This document shows, one piece after another, positions 1 to 5,318 of a DNA stretch of 5,318 bases. The DNA is taken from the NCBI GenBank assembly GCA_030039655.1, contig JASHVC010000770.1, positions 1 to 5,318 on the forward strand, given 5' to 3'. The DNA comes from Xanthobacteraceae bacterium (lineage in GTDB: Bacteria; Pseudomonadota; Alphaproteobacteria; Rhizobiales; Xanthobacteraceae). A program made the position numbers and the translations under genes. A model generated the notes under the pieces. It did not search any database, had not been told where the DNA came from, and saw only the letters and a list, made by a program, of their open reading frames with translations. Numbering within the stretch: the stretch's first letter is position 1; the number at the start of each line of letters is the position of its first letter.

Positions 1-540
1 ATCGCTCCGGTCGCCCGTATGGTCGAGGCAGGCTGCCGCATCGCTATCGGCCTCGATTCGAGCGCGCTCGACGACGACGACGATGCCCTCCGGGAGCTGC
101 GGCTCTGGCACCTGATGCATGTCGGCAATGGATTCAAAGTCGCAGTCGACCGCGAGCAGACATTGCGGGCGGCGTTTGCCAACGGCCGGTTGTCCGTGAC
201 CAATAAGAATGACGGCGGCGCCATCTGTGCAGGCGCGCCAGCCGACCTTTTACTGCTTGACTGGGCTGCCATCGATGAGGACCGGCTGCGCGAGGACATC
301 GACCCGCTGGTGCTGGTGCTCACGCGCGCAACGGCGCGGCATGTCCGTGAATTGATCGTCGGCGGCCGCACTGTCGTGAAGGACGAATCGGTGGTCGGCG
401 TCGATGCCGAGGCCGCGCGTGCCGAGGTTATGAGCCTAGTCCGGCACGCCATGCCCGACAAAGCATCACTGGCCACGACCATTCCCCTGCTGGAGCAGGC
501 CATCGCCAAACACTATGAGCCCAATCCGACGTGCTTTTGA
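1..540 (+). CDS. Amidohydrolase/deaminase of the COG0402 (TRZ/ATZ) type, C-terminal part
   Basis: This is the last 179 codons of a gene that begins upstream of the window. The frame is open from base 1, so the Met codon at 19 is internal and not the start. COG0402 enzymes are cytosolic metal-dependent hydrolases of about 450 residues that deaminate or dechlorinate purines, pyrimidines, triazines or methylthioadenosine. The visible part starts on the late barrel strands: the motif AIGLDSSALDDDDD (bases 43-84) contains the Asp (bases 55-57) that in this superfamily binds metal and activates water. It is followed by the usual helix ELRLWHLMH, then GGAICAGAPADLLLLDW, the typical start of the C-terminal beta-sandwich, and VRELIVGGRTVVKD, the closing strand. 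The run of five Asp codons after the motif occurs in relatives. It ends at TGA 538-540, converging on the next gene. The exact substrate cannot be told without the N-terminal HxH half; 8-oxoguanine/guanine deaminase-like or chlorohydrolase-like enzymes are both possible. Confidence 0.85.
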   Translation: MAPVARMVEAGCRIAIGLDSSALDDDDDALRELRLWHLMHVGNGFKVAVDREQTLRAAFANGRLSVTNKNDGGAICAGAPADLLLLDWAAIDEDRLREDIDPLVLVLTRATARHVRELIVGGRTVVKDESVVGVDAEAARAEVMSLVRHAMPDKASLATTIPLLEQAIAKHYEPNPTCF

Positions 541-572
541 CTGAGCGCGCCGATGCTTCAGCGCCTGGAGCT

Positions 573-1805
573 CTATGCACCGGGCAGCAATTTCGGCGGC
601 GGGCAAACGAAAGTGCGGCGGCCCCTTTTTATTCCGAACAGCGGCGGCACGATCTCGGCAACGGCCGCTGTGGGATCTTTGCAGTCGAGCACCACGAAAT
701 CGGCCGGGTTGCCGACCTCTATCCCGTAATCGCGAAGGTTCATCAGCTTCGCCGGCAGCGTCGTCACCATCTCAAGACACGATGCCAAATCAGCCGGCCG
801 GCCGATCTGCGCAATGTTGGCGTAGAGGTTTGCCATGCGCAGCAATGAGCAGTCGCCGAACGGCGTAAAGGGATTGAGAATATTGTTGCTGGCGATCGAA
901 CAGACAACGCCGGACTCGAGCAGTCGATGCGCCGGGGTAACGCCGCGCGGAATATTGTGATCGCGATCCCGCCCCATGAGAAAGAGATCGGTCGCCGGCA
1001 GCACGGTCACGGCCACACCCGCATCGGCGAGGCGCTTGGCCATCGCCGCAAGGCGCGCGGGTTCGAGCGCCGACAGCTTGGTCACGTGACCGACGGCAAC
1101 CCGCCCGCCCCACCCTAACTCCTCGGTTTTCCGACAAACTTCATCGAGATTCATACGCGACGGATCGAGATCGAAGTCGAGATGAAAGTCGATGTCGCAA
1201 TCGAACCTTTGCGCGATCGCGAAGATACGTGCGATGTGTCCGTGCGGATCGGTGTCCGTGTAAGGACAGCCACCGATCAGGTCCGCGCCCTGCTCACACG
1301 CCTCGACCAACAGTTCTTCAGTACCAGGATCGTTGAGCAGTCCCTCCTGCGGAAACACGCAGATTTCAAGATCGATCGCCCAAGCGTAGTCGCGCTTTAA
1401 TCTGCGAATGGCATGAAAGCCACGGAGACTGACGCGCGGGTCGACCTCTACGTGGGCGCGCATGCGCGTCGTTCCCTGCAGAATCGCCTTCTCCAACGTG
1501 CGCCGTCCGCGCGCATAGATGTCATCCTCTGTGAAGGCGCGCTTGGCCGCCGCCACCGCGGCAATCGCCTCGGCAAGCGTGCCTTCGCGCACAACACAGC
1601 GGTCGAGAATGCAGGACTTGTCGAGGTGGATATGAGTTTCGACGAAACCGGCGACTACAAACCTCCCGTCGATGTCCTCGCTCGGGGCGTCAGCATCGAG
1701 GCGCGGCGCAATCTCGACAACGCGGCCCCCAGCCACGCCGATATCTACGGTCTGCGGTTCACGCGCATCGATCCGCGCATGTCGCAAGATCAAATCAAGA
1801 GCCAT
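573..1805 (-). CDS. Cytosine deaminase-like amidohydrolase with altered active site
   Basis: A complete 410-residue protein, close in length to E. coli CodA (about 427). Family landmarks are in order: FVETHIHLD (54-62, metal ligands H58 and H60), FPQEG (151-155, substrate-binding Gln Q153), DFHLDFD (206-212, metal ligand H208), GHVTK (239-243, H240) and MNLRDYGIEVGNPADFVVLD near the C-terminus. CodA-type enzymes are cytosolic and deaminate cytosine, isocytosine, creatinine or ammelide-like rings. Here the position of the CodA proton-shuttling Glu (E217) is F211. The metal-binding Asp (D313) aligns with N307 in ASNNILNPFTPFGD, with D314 and D317 also replaced by Asn (N308, N311). I checked these codons on the DNA. 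The protein may therefore use different chemistry or substrate, or represent a distinct subfamily. ATG 1805 is the first possible start, because an in-frame TGA lies nine bases upstream; a GAAGG sequence lies very close to it. The gene is divergent from the transport operon and shares its control region. Family assignment is firm; substrate unknown. Confidence 0.88.
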   Translation of the reverse strand: MALDLILRHARIDAREPQTVDIGVAGGRVVEIAPRLDADAPSEDIDGRFVVAGFVETHIHLDKSCILDRCVVREGTLAEAIAAVAAAKRAFTEDDIYARGRRTLEKAILQGTTRMRAHVEVDPRVSLRGFHAIRRLKRDYAWAIDLEICVFPQEGLLNDPGTEELLVEACEQGADLIGGCPYTDTDPHGHIARIFAIAQRFDCDIDFHLDFDLDPSRMNLDEVCRKTEELGWGGRVAVGHVTKLSALEPARLAAMAKRLADAGVAVTVLPATDLFLMGRDRDHNIPRGVTPAHRLLESGVVCSIASNNILNPFTPFGDCSLLRMANLYANIAQIGRPADLASCLEMVTTLPAKLMNLRDYGIEVGNPADFVVLDCKDPTAAVAEIVPPLFGIKRGRRTFVCPPPKLLPGA

Positions 1806-1833
1806 GAGCCTTCAATATTCTGCGCATACGTGA

Positions 1834-1849
1834 GGCAGTGGATTTGCCA
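1834..1849 (-). promoter_or_regulatory. Possible leftward sigma-54-like promoter
   Basis: Read on the minus strand, TGGCAAATCCACTGCC has the invariant GG and GC of a -24/-12 promoter separated by ten bases, and matches 8 of the 12 defined consensus positions (TGGCACG-N4-TTGCW). The predicted transcript would start near 1823, leaving a leader of roughly 18 bases before the ATG at 1805, which is a sensible geometry. The match is weak enough to arise by chance in a region this size, and it overlaps the inverted repeat at 1843-1858. It is reported mainly because a much better rightward site lies in the same gap. Confidence 0.25.
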
Positions 1850-1858
1850 CAATGCAAA
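1843..1858. promoter_or_regulatory. Inverted repeat TTTGC-N6-GCAAA, candidate operator
   Basis: Perfect five-base arms (TTTGC at 1843-1847, GCAAA at 1854-1858) around a six-base spacer CACAAT lie in the divergent intergenic region, about 32 bases upstream of the -24 element of the rightward promoter and about 37 bases from the start of the leftward gene. The size and symmetry suit a dimeric regulator that could act on both directions. The arms do not match the NtrC consensus; only an isolated GGTGC half-site follows at 1860-1864. The regulator is not identified. Confidence 0.35.
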
Positions 1859-1889
1859 AGGTGCCCGTCAATTCGGTACTTCCTGTCGA

Positions 1890-1905
1890 TGGCATGATGC
1901 TTGCA
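1890..1905 (+). promoter_or_regulatory. Sigma-54 (RpoN) -24/-12 promoter for the transport operon
   Basis: TGGCATGATGCTTGCA matches the consensus TGGCACG-N4-TTGCW at 11 of 12 defined positions, with the invariant GG (1891-1892) and GC (1903-1904) exactly ten bases apart. Transcription would start about 12 bases past the GC, near 1915-1917, giving a leader of about 37 bases that contains the AGGAG ribosome binding site at 1940-1944. Sigma-54 promoters need an enhancer-binding activator such as NtrC; this fits nitrogen-limitation control of an operon for uptake of N-rich compounds. No clear NtrC dyad is visible in the gap, so the activator is uncertain. Confidence 0.7.
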
Positions 1906-1952
1906 GCTATGAATTTACTACGCGCGGATAGGGCCTCAAAGGAGAAGACATC

Positions 1953-3056
1953 ATGGCGTTGACCACATTCAACCGGCGCACGTTTCTGAAGGCGAGTGCG
2001 GCGTCGCTGCTGGCCACGGGATCGGCAGCCACAGTAGCGCACGCGGCCGAGGCCATCATCGGTATCGTCTATGTCGGACCGCGGGACGACTTCGGATGGA
2101 ACCAAGCCCATGCCGTCGCGGTGTCGGCGCTTAAGAGCCTTCCAGGCGTGAAGGTGACCGAGGAGGAGAACGTCCCGGAGACCACTGCCTGCGCCAAAAC
2201 CATGGAATCCATGATCAACTTGGACAACGCGAACATCATTCTCGGCACTTCTTTCGGGTATTTTGATCCGTTTATGGTCGACCTGTCCAAAAAGTATGCA
2301 AAGGTCGAGTTCCGCCATGCCGCGCCGCTTTGGAATAAGGACAAACATCCCAAGAATCTTGGCAGCTACTTCGGCTACCTCAACCAAGCCCATTATGTGA
2401 ACGGCGTTGCCGCTGGCCTGTCGACGAAATCGAACAAGATAGGATTTGTTGCTGCCAAGCCTATCGCTTCCGTGCTGAGCAACATCAACTCGGTGCTGCT
2501 CGGCGCCAGGTCAACCAATCCGAAGACAACCGTTCAGGTGATCTTCACCGGCGACTGGTCGCTACCGGTGCGCGAAGCCGAAGCCACCAACGCGCTGGTC
2601 GACGCCGGCTGCGACGTGATCACCTGCCACGTCGATAGTCCGAAGGTCGTGATCTCAACAGCCGAGAAGCGCGGCGTGAAAACCTGCGGCCACAATGCAT
2701 CGCAAGCGCCGCTGGCGCCGAAGGGCTTCATCACCGGCGCCGAATACAAGTGGATCACCATCTACAAGAGCTACGCGGAGCTCATCAAGGCCGGCAAGCC
2801 GCTGCCTAACATGATGTCCGGCGGCTACGAGGCAGACATGGTGCAGAATACACCGTTCGGCGCCGGCGCCGACGATGGGGCACGACGTGCCGCCACCAAG
2901 GCTATCGCTGATCTGAAGAACAAGATGCCGATCTACGTTGGCCCACTGAAGGACAACAAGGGCAACGTGGTCATCGCCAAGACCTACGACAACCTCGATC
3001 CGTTCCTCGACCAGATGAACTATCTGCTCGAAGGCGTTCAAGGTTCGATCACGTGA
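1953..3056 (+). CDS. BMP-family (PnrA-like) ABC transporter substrate-binding protein, Tat-exported
   Basis: A 367-residue periplasmic binding protein of the basic-membrane-protein (Bmp/PnrA/YufN) family, whose characterised members bind purine nucleosides and related ligands and deliver them to ABC permeases. The N-terminus has a twin-arginine signal: NRRTFLK (7-13), a hydrophobic stretch to about residue 28, and a likely cleavage after AHA (29-31). There is no lipobox Cys, so the mature protein should be free in the periplasm rather than a lipoprotein. Family landmarks include IIGIVYVGPRDDFGWNQAH (35-53), IILGTSFGYFDPF (95-107), GYLNQAHYVNGVAAGL (141-156) followed by KIGFVAA (162-168), and VDAGCDVITCHVDSP (216-230). 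The start at ATG 1953 is well supported: AGGAG lies eight bases upstream and the Tat signal begins directly after it. The gene is first in the operon behind a sigma-54 promoter. The two Cys at 220 and 225 are unremarkable. The ligand is unknown; the neighbouring hydrolases suggest a nitrogenous ring compound. Confidence 0.92.
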   Translation: MALTTFNRRTFLKASAASLLATGSAATVAHAAEAIIGIVYVGPRDDFGWNQAHAVAVSALKSLPGVKVTEEENVPETTACAKTMESMINLDNANIILGTSFGYFDPFMVDLSKKYAKVEFRHAAPLWNKDKHPKNLGSYFGYLNQAHYVNGVAAGLSTKSNKIGFVAAKPIASVLSNINSVLLGARSTNPKTTVQVIFTGDWSLPVREAEATNALVDAGCDVITCHVDSPKVVISTAEKRGVKTCGHNASQAPLAPKGFITGAEYKWITIYKSYAELIKAGKPLPNMMSGGYEADMVQNTPFGAGADDGARRAATKAIADLKNKMPIYVGPLKDNKGNVVIAKTYDNLDPFLDQMNYLLEGVQGSIT

Positions 3057-3077
3057 TTGCAATCGGCTGACGATCGT

Positions 3078-3110
3078 GCCGTGCAGCGGACCGCGCGCCC
3101 GCCGCACGGC
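3078..3110 (+). other. Intercistronic stem-loop after the binding-protein gene
   Basis: GCCGTGC (3078-3084) and GCACGGC (3104-3110) form a perfect 7-bp stem. After one A/C mismatch it extends inward by four more G-C pairs (3086-3089 with 3099-3102), leaving a nine-base loop. No T-run follows, so it is not a canonical intrinsic terminator. It lies 21 bases after the binding-protein stop codon and 54 bases before the permease start. Such hairpins commonly protect the upstream message or partly attenuate readthrough, so that binding protein is made in excess over permease; that role here is inferred. Confidence 0.55.
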
Positions 3111-3164
3111 TAAGCTACACCCACCTCCATTCTCGATCGAATATCCGGGAGTTCGTAACAGAGC

Positions 3165-4298
3165 ATGGCAGACGTCGCAGAACCGCTGAGCCCGGCGGCC
3201 CTCGCCCCCAGCAGCAGCCATTGGGGCGATCTCTCCGTCCGGATTCGCCGCGGCGCTGAATACGTTGTGATCCCTCTGTTCGCGTTAGGGGTCTCAGGCT
3301 TTTTGTTTTCACTGCTGCTGCTGGCGCTGGGGAAATCTCCGGTCGAATTTTTCGAGCTGGTGGAGCGCGGTGGCTTTGGCACCGCGTTTTCGCTGCAGAA
3401 TACGCTGGAGCGATCCTCCCCGCTGATCCTGACCGCGCTTGCGGTCGCGCTGCCGGCGCGCATTGGCCTCGTCATCATCGGCGGCGAAGGCGCCCTCGTG
3501 CTCGGCGGGTTTGCCTCGGCCGCCATGGCCATTCCTTTTGTCGTCGGCAAAACCTCGCCGATGCTGACCTTGTGGATCATGGCAGCGACCGCGGTGGCGG
3601 TCGGCGGCGTCTGGATCGGGATCGTCGGTTACCTGCGCTACGCCCGCGGCGTCAACGAAACCATCTCCTCGCTGCTGATGACCTATATCGGCATCGCCAT
3701 CATGAACTTTTTTGTCGAGGGTTCGCTGCGCGACCTCACCAACCCCAACAAACCTTCGACCATGCCCATCGGCGATGCCTACATGGTCGGATTCATCCCA
3801 GGCACCGACGTGCATTGGGGACTCGTCGCCGGCTTGCTGTTGTCGGTTCTGCTCTACATCCTACTGTCACGAACCACGTTCGGTTTTGCCGTGAGAGTCG
3901 CAGGCGGCAACCCGCGCGCCGCATTGGCACAGGGGTTGCCGGTCGGAAAATTGATCGTGATCTGCTGCGCCATCGCCGGTGCTTGCGCAGGCCTTGCTGG
4001 CTTCTTCGAGGTTGCGGCGATCCAAGGCCGCGCAAATGCATCGCTGGCCGCGGGCTACGGCTACACCGGTATCCTGGTGTCGTTCCTCGCCCGTCACAAT
4101 CCACTCGCCATCGTCCCCGTCGCCATATTGTTCGGCGGCATCGTGGCGTCCGGCGGACTGATCGAGCGGCGCATGGGGCTTCCCGACGCTACCGTACTGG
4201 TGCTGCAGGGCCTGACTTTCGTCGTCCTGCTCATGTCGGAGACACTCTACGGCCGCTTCAAGATTTTCCAGGTGAGCGGGACGGTCGAACGCACATGA
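3165..4298 (+). CDS. ABC transporter permease, YufP/NupP-like (BPD_transp_2 family)
   Basis: A 377-residue inner-membrane permease and first of the two transmembrane subunits paired with the upstream BMP-type binding protein. It has a polar cytoplasmic N-terminal tail of about 30 residues, then hydrophobic segments at about 32-56, 86-105, 108-127, 132-156, 168-184, 217-235, 262-282, 299-309, 313-330 and 342-358. Family motifs are IGGEGALVLGG (105-115, replacing the more usual NIGxEG), RGVNETISSLLMTYI (161-175) and the cytoplasmic coupling region RVAGGNPRAALAQGLPVGK (244-262), followed by AGACAGLAGFFEVAAIQG (271-288). These are typical of the nucleoside-type BMP transporters of Gram-positive and proteobacterial species. 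ATG 3165 is the first possible start after an in-frame TAA at 3156-3158. The ribosome binding site is poor: GGGAG at 3147-3151 is 13 bases away. Its stop overlaps the start of the next permease. Confidence 0.92.
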   Translation: MADVAEPLSPAALAPSSSHWGDLSVRIRRGAEYVVIPLFALGVSGFLFSLLLLALGKSPVEFFELVERGGFGTAFSLQNTLERSSPLILTALAVALPARIGLVIIGGEGALVLGGFASAAMAIPFVVGKTSPMLTLWIMAATAVAVGGVWIGIVGYLRYARGVNETISSLLMTYIGIAIMNFFVEGSLRDLTNPNKPSTMPIGDAYMVGFIPGTDVHWGLVAGLLLSVLLYILLSRTTFGFAVRVAGGNPRAALAQGLPVGKLIVICCAIAGACAGLAGFFEVAAIQGRANASLAAGYGYTGILVSFLARHNPLAIVPVAILFGGIVASGGLIERRMGLPDATVLVLQGLTFVVLLMSETLYGRFKIFQVSGTVERT

Positions 4299-5215
4299 GC
4301 CAGAGCGAGGCATTTGTCGTCCTCGTGGCGCTCATCGGCGGAGCTCTGCGCGTTTCCACACCGTTTATGTTCGTGGCCCTTGGCGAGTGCCTCACGGAGA
4401 AGTCCGGACGCGTCAATCTCGGCCTCGAGGGTACGCTCGTGCTTGGCGCGATGACCGGCTACGCCATTTCCTATCAAACCGAGTCACCATGGCTCGGCGT
4501 GCTGGCTGCCGGCTGCGCCGGCTCCGTGCTCGGCGCCATGCATGGCTACATCTGCAAGCTGCCGCGTGTGAACGATATCGCGGTCGGCATCGCCATGATG
4601 CTATTCGGCACCGGGGTCGCGTTCTTCTTCGGGAAGCCCTACATCCAACCCTCGGCACCGCAGCTCGGCTCCTTCTCGCTCGGCGCATGGTCCAGCAACC
4701 AGGAAGTCGTGACGGCGCTGCGCATCAACCCGCTTCTGCTCGTGGGCATCGCGGTCGGTTTTGTCATGGCCTGGGCCTTCGCCAATACCAAATGGGGCCT
4801 AATCGTCCGCATGACCGGCGACAGCGCTCCGGCCGCAAGAGCGATGGGCGTATCAGTGGATCTGGTGCGCTTTCTCTCCACCACCGTAGGCGGCTTTCTG
4901 GCGGGCGTGGGAGGTGCTTTCCTCTCGCTCTATTATCCGGGAGCCTGGAATCAGGGGCTCTCATCCGGCCAAGGCTTGATGGCGGTGGCGCTCGTCATAT
5001 TTGCGCGCTGGAGTCCCATTCGCTGCGTGCTGGCGGCGTTGTTGTTCGGCGCTGCTGGTGCCATCGGTCCGGCGCTGCAATCGGTCGGCATCACCCAGGG
5101 ATACTATTTCTACAACGCCGCACCCTACATCCTCACGCTCTTCATCATGATCGCATCGGCCGGCTCCAAGCACGCTGCACGCCTCGTGCCCGGCGAGCTG
5201 AGCATCACCAAATGA
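4295..5215 (+). CDS. ABC transporter permease, YufQ/NupQ-like (BPD_transp_2 family)
   Basis: A 306-residue second permease subunit, expected to form a heterodimer with the preceding one in the inner membrane. Its length is typical of YufQ-like proteins. Motifs are EKSGRVNLGLEGTLVLGAM (35-53), the hallmark of this subunit; PRVNDIAVGIAMMLFGTG (90-107), corresponding to the family's NQVVSG-like segment; VRMTGDSAPAARAMGVSV (171-188), the probable ATPase-coupling loop; and GLSSGQGLMAVALVIFARW (221-239). It is hydrophobic throughout. ATG 4295 overlaps the previous stop as ATGA, and only a weak GGGACGG lies upstream, so translational coupling is likely. The frame stays open far upstream of 4295, but that part is arginine-rich and antisense to the membrane-protein pattern: it is a shadow of the first permease, so 4295 is the true start. 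The next gene follows after 20 bases. No ATP-binding subunit lies between any of these genes. Confidence 0.92.
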   Translation: MSQSEAFVVLVALIGGALRVSTPFMFVALGECLTEKSGRVNLGLEGTLVLGAMTGYAISYQTESPWLGVLAAGCAGSVLGAMHGYICKLPRVNDIAVGIAMMLFGTGVAFFFGKPYIQPSAPQLGSFSLGAWSSNQEVVTALRINPLLLVGIAVGFVMAWAFANTKWGLIVRMTGDSAPAARAMGVSVDLVRFLSTTVGGFLAGVGGAFLSLYYPGAWNQGLSSGQGLMAVALVIFARWSPIRCVLAALLFGAAGAIGPALQSVGITQGYYFYNAAPYILTLFIMIASAGSKHAARLVPGELSITK

Positions 5216-5235
5216 AGTCTCGCGCGGAGTGACCC

Positions 5236-5318
5236 ATGGCCACGATTCCCGGCGATCCGTACGACTGGCCGTTCGATGGCGATCTGACGCCGAAGAACAC
5301 CACCCTGATCATCATCGA
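5236..5318 (+). CDS. Cysteine hydrolase of the isochorismatase superfamily, N-terminal fragment (biuret amidohydrolase-like)
   Basis: Only 27 codons and two bases are present before the window ends. The start ATG 5236 has GGAG six bases upstream (5226-5229) and follows the second permease by 20 bases, so it is probably the fourth gene of the operon. The fragment reads DPYDWPFDGDLTPKNTTL (residues 7-24) followed by III and the first two bases of what is likely the catalytic Asp codon. The LIIID strand that supplies the first residue of the Asp-Lys-Cys triad is the standard opening of isochorismatase-fold amidases. From memory, the DPYxWPxxGxLxPxNTxLIIID pattern closely matches rhizobial biuret amidohydrolase (BiuH) and is less like RutB ureidoacrylate hydrolase. 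Such enzymes release ammonia from small linear amides in the cytosol. The superfamily call is fairly firm; biuret as substrate is only a suggestion. Confidence 0.7.
   Translation, partial: MATIPGDPYDWPFDGDLTPKNTTLIII

Noticed and set aside
70..84. GAC repeat (gacgacgacgacgat) as a simple-sequence tract
   Set aside because: It encodes the Asp run after the metal-binding Asp motif that is common in this amidohydrolase group, so the protein sequence explains it.
541..572. Possible bidirectional terminator in the convergent gap (CTGA-GC / GC-TTCAG, 541-561)
   Set aside because: The stem is only about six pairs with a bulge, and no T-run follows in either direction, so I could not support it as a terminator.
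1860..1864. NtrC enhancer half-site GGTGC
   Set aside because: The partner arm GCACC is absent at the required spacing; a single half-site is expected by chance.
1866..1871. TTGACG on the minus strand as a -35 element for the deaminase-like gene
   Set aside because: No acceptable -10 hexamer lies 16-18 bases downstream (candidates are GC-containing such as GGCAAA), so a sigma-70-type promoter is not convincing.
1413..1931. Open frame on the + strand antisense to the deaminase-like gene and spanning the control region
   Set aside because: It lies opposite a well-supported gene, has no recognisable domain and runs through the promoter region.
1812..2393. Minus-strand open frame opposite the start of the binding-protein gene
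   Set aside because: Antisense to a clear Tat signal and BMP domain; no family features of its own.
3572..4294. Long in-frame extension upstream of the second permease
   Set aside because: It is arginine- and histidine-rich, overlaps the first permease in another frame and shows no membrane-protein or domain features. The ATGA overlap at 4295 gives the natural start.
4387..5232. 281-codon open frame inside the second permease
   Set aside because: An Arg/His-rich translation typical of an off-frame reading of GC-rich coding DNA; the overlapping frame encodes a clear permease.

Overview
The window is GC-rich DNA with strong G/C preference at third codon positions and tightly packed genes. The gene content is two amidohydrolases, a Tat-exported BMP-type binding protein, two branched-chain/nucleoside-type permeases and an isochorismatase-fold hydrolase. 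This suggests an alphaproteobacterium, most likely a Hyphomicrobiales (Bradyrhizobium-like) soil bacterium. That placement rests on style and recalled protein resemblance, not on a search.

Layout. Bases 1-540 (+) hold the C-terminal part of a COG0402-type amidohydrolase/deaminase whose start lies upstream of the window. It converges, across a 32-base gap, on a complete cytosine-deaminase-like amidohydrolase at 573-1805 (-). A 147-base divergent control region (1806-1952) follows. It carries an excellent sigma-54 (-24/-12) promoter facing right, a weaker sigma-54-like sequence facing left, and a perfect 5-6-5 inverted repeat. To the right is an operon on the + strand: BMP-family periplasmic binding protein (1953-3056), an intercistronic stem-loop (3078-3110), first permease (3165-4298), second permease (4295-5215, ATGA overlap), and the first 27 codons of a cysteine hydrolase of the isochorismatase superfamily (5236 to the edge) whose N-terminus resembles biuret amidohydrolase. 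No stretch over 300 bases lacks a gene.

How it may work together. The binding protein and two permeases form an ABC importer of the PnrA/YufN-YufP-YufQ (nucleoside/purine-like) type; its ATPase is not in the window. Ring deaminases/amidohydrolases and a linear-amide hydrolase flank it, and a sigma-54 promoter drives it. The simplest reading is a nitrogen-scavenging locus that imports an N-rich heterocycle (purine, pyrimidine or s-triazine type) and strips its nitrogen. The substrate is not determined by the sequence.

The most unusual points are the cytosine-deaminase homologue, which has lost the catalytic Glu and the metal-binding Asp seen in E. coli CodA while keeping the His ligands, and the sigma-54 control of a BMP-type uptake operon.
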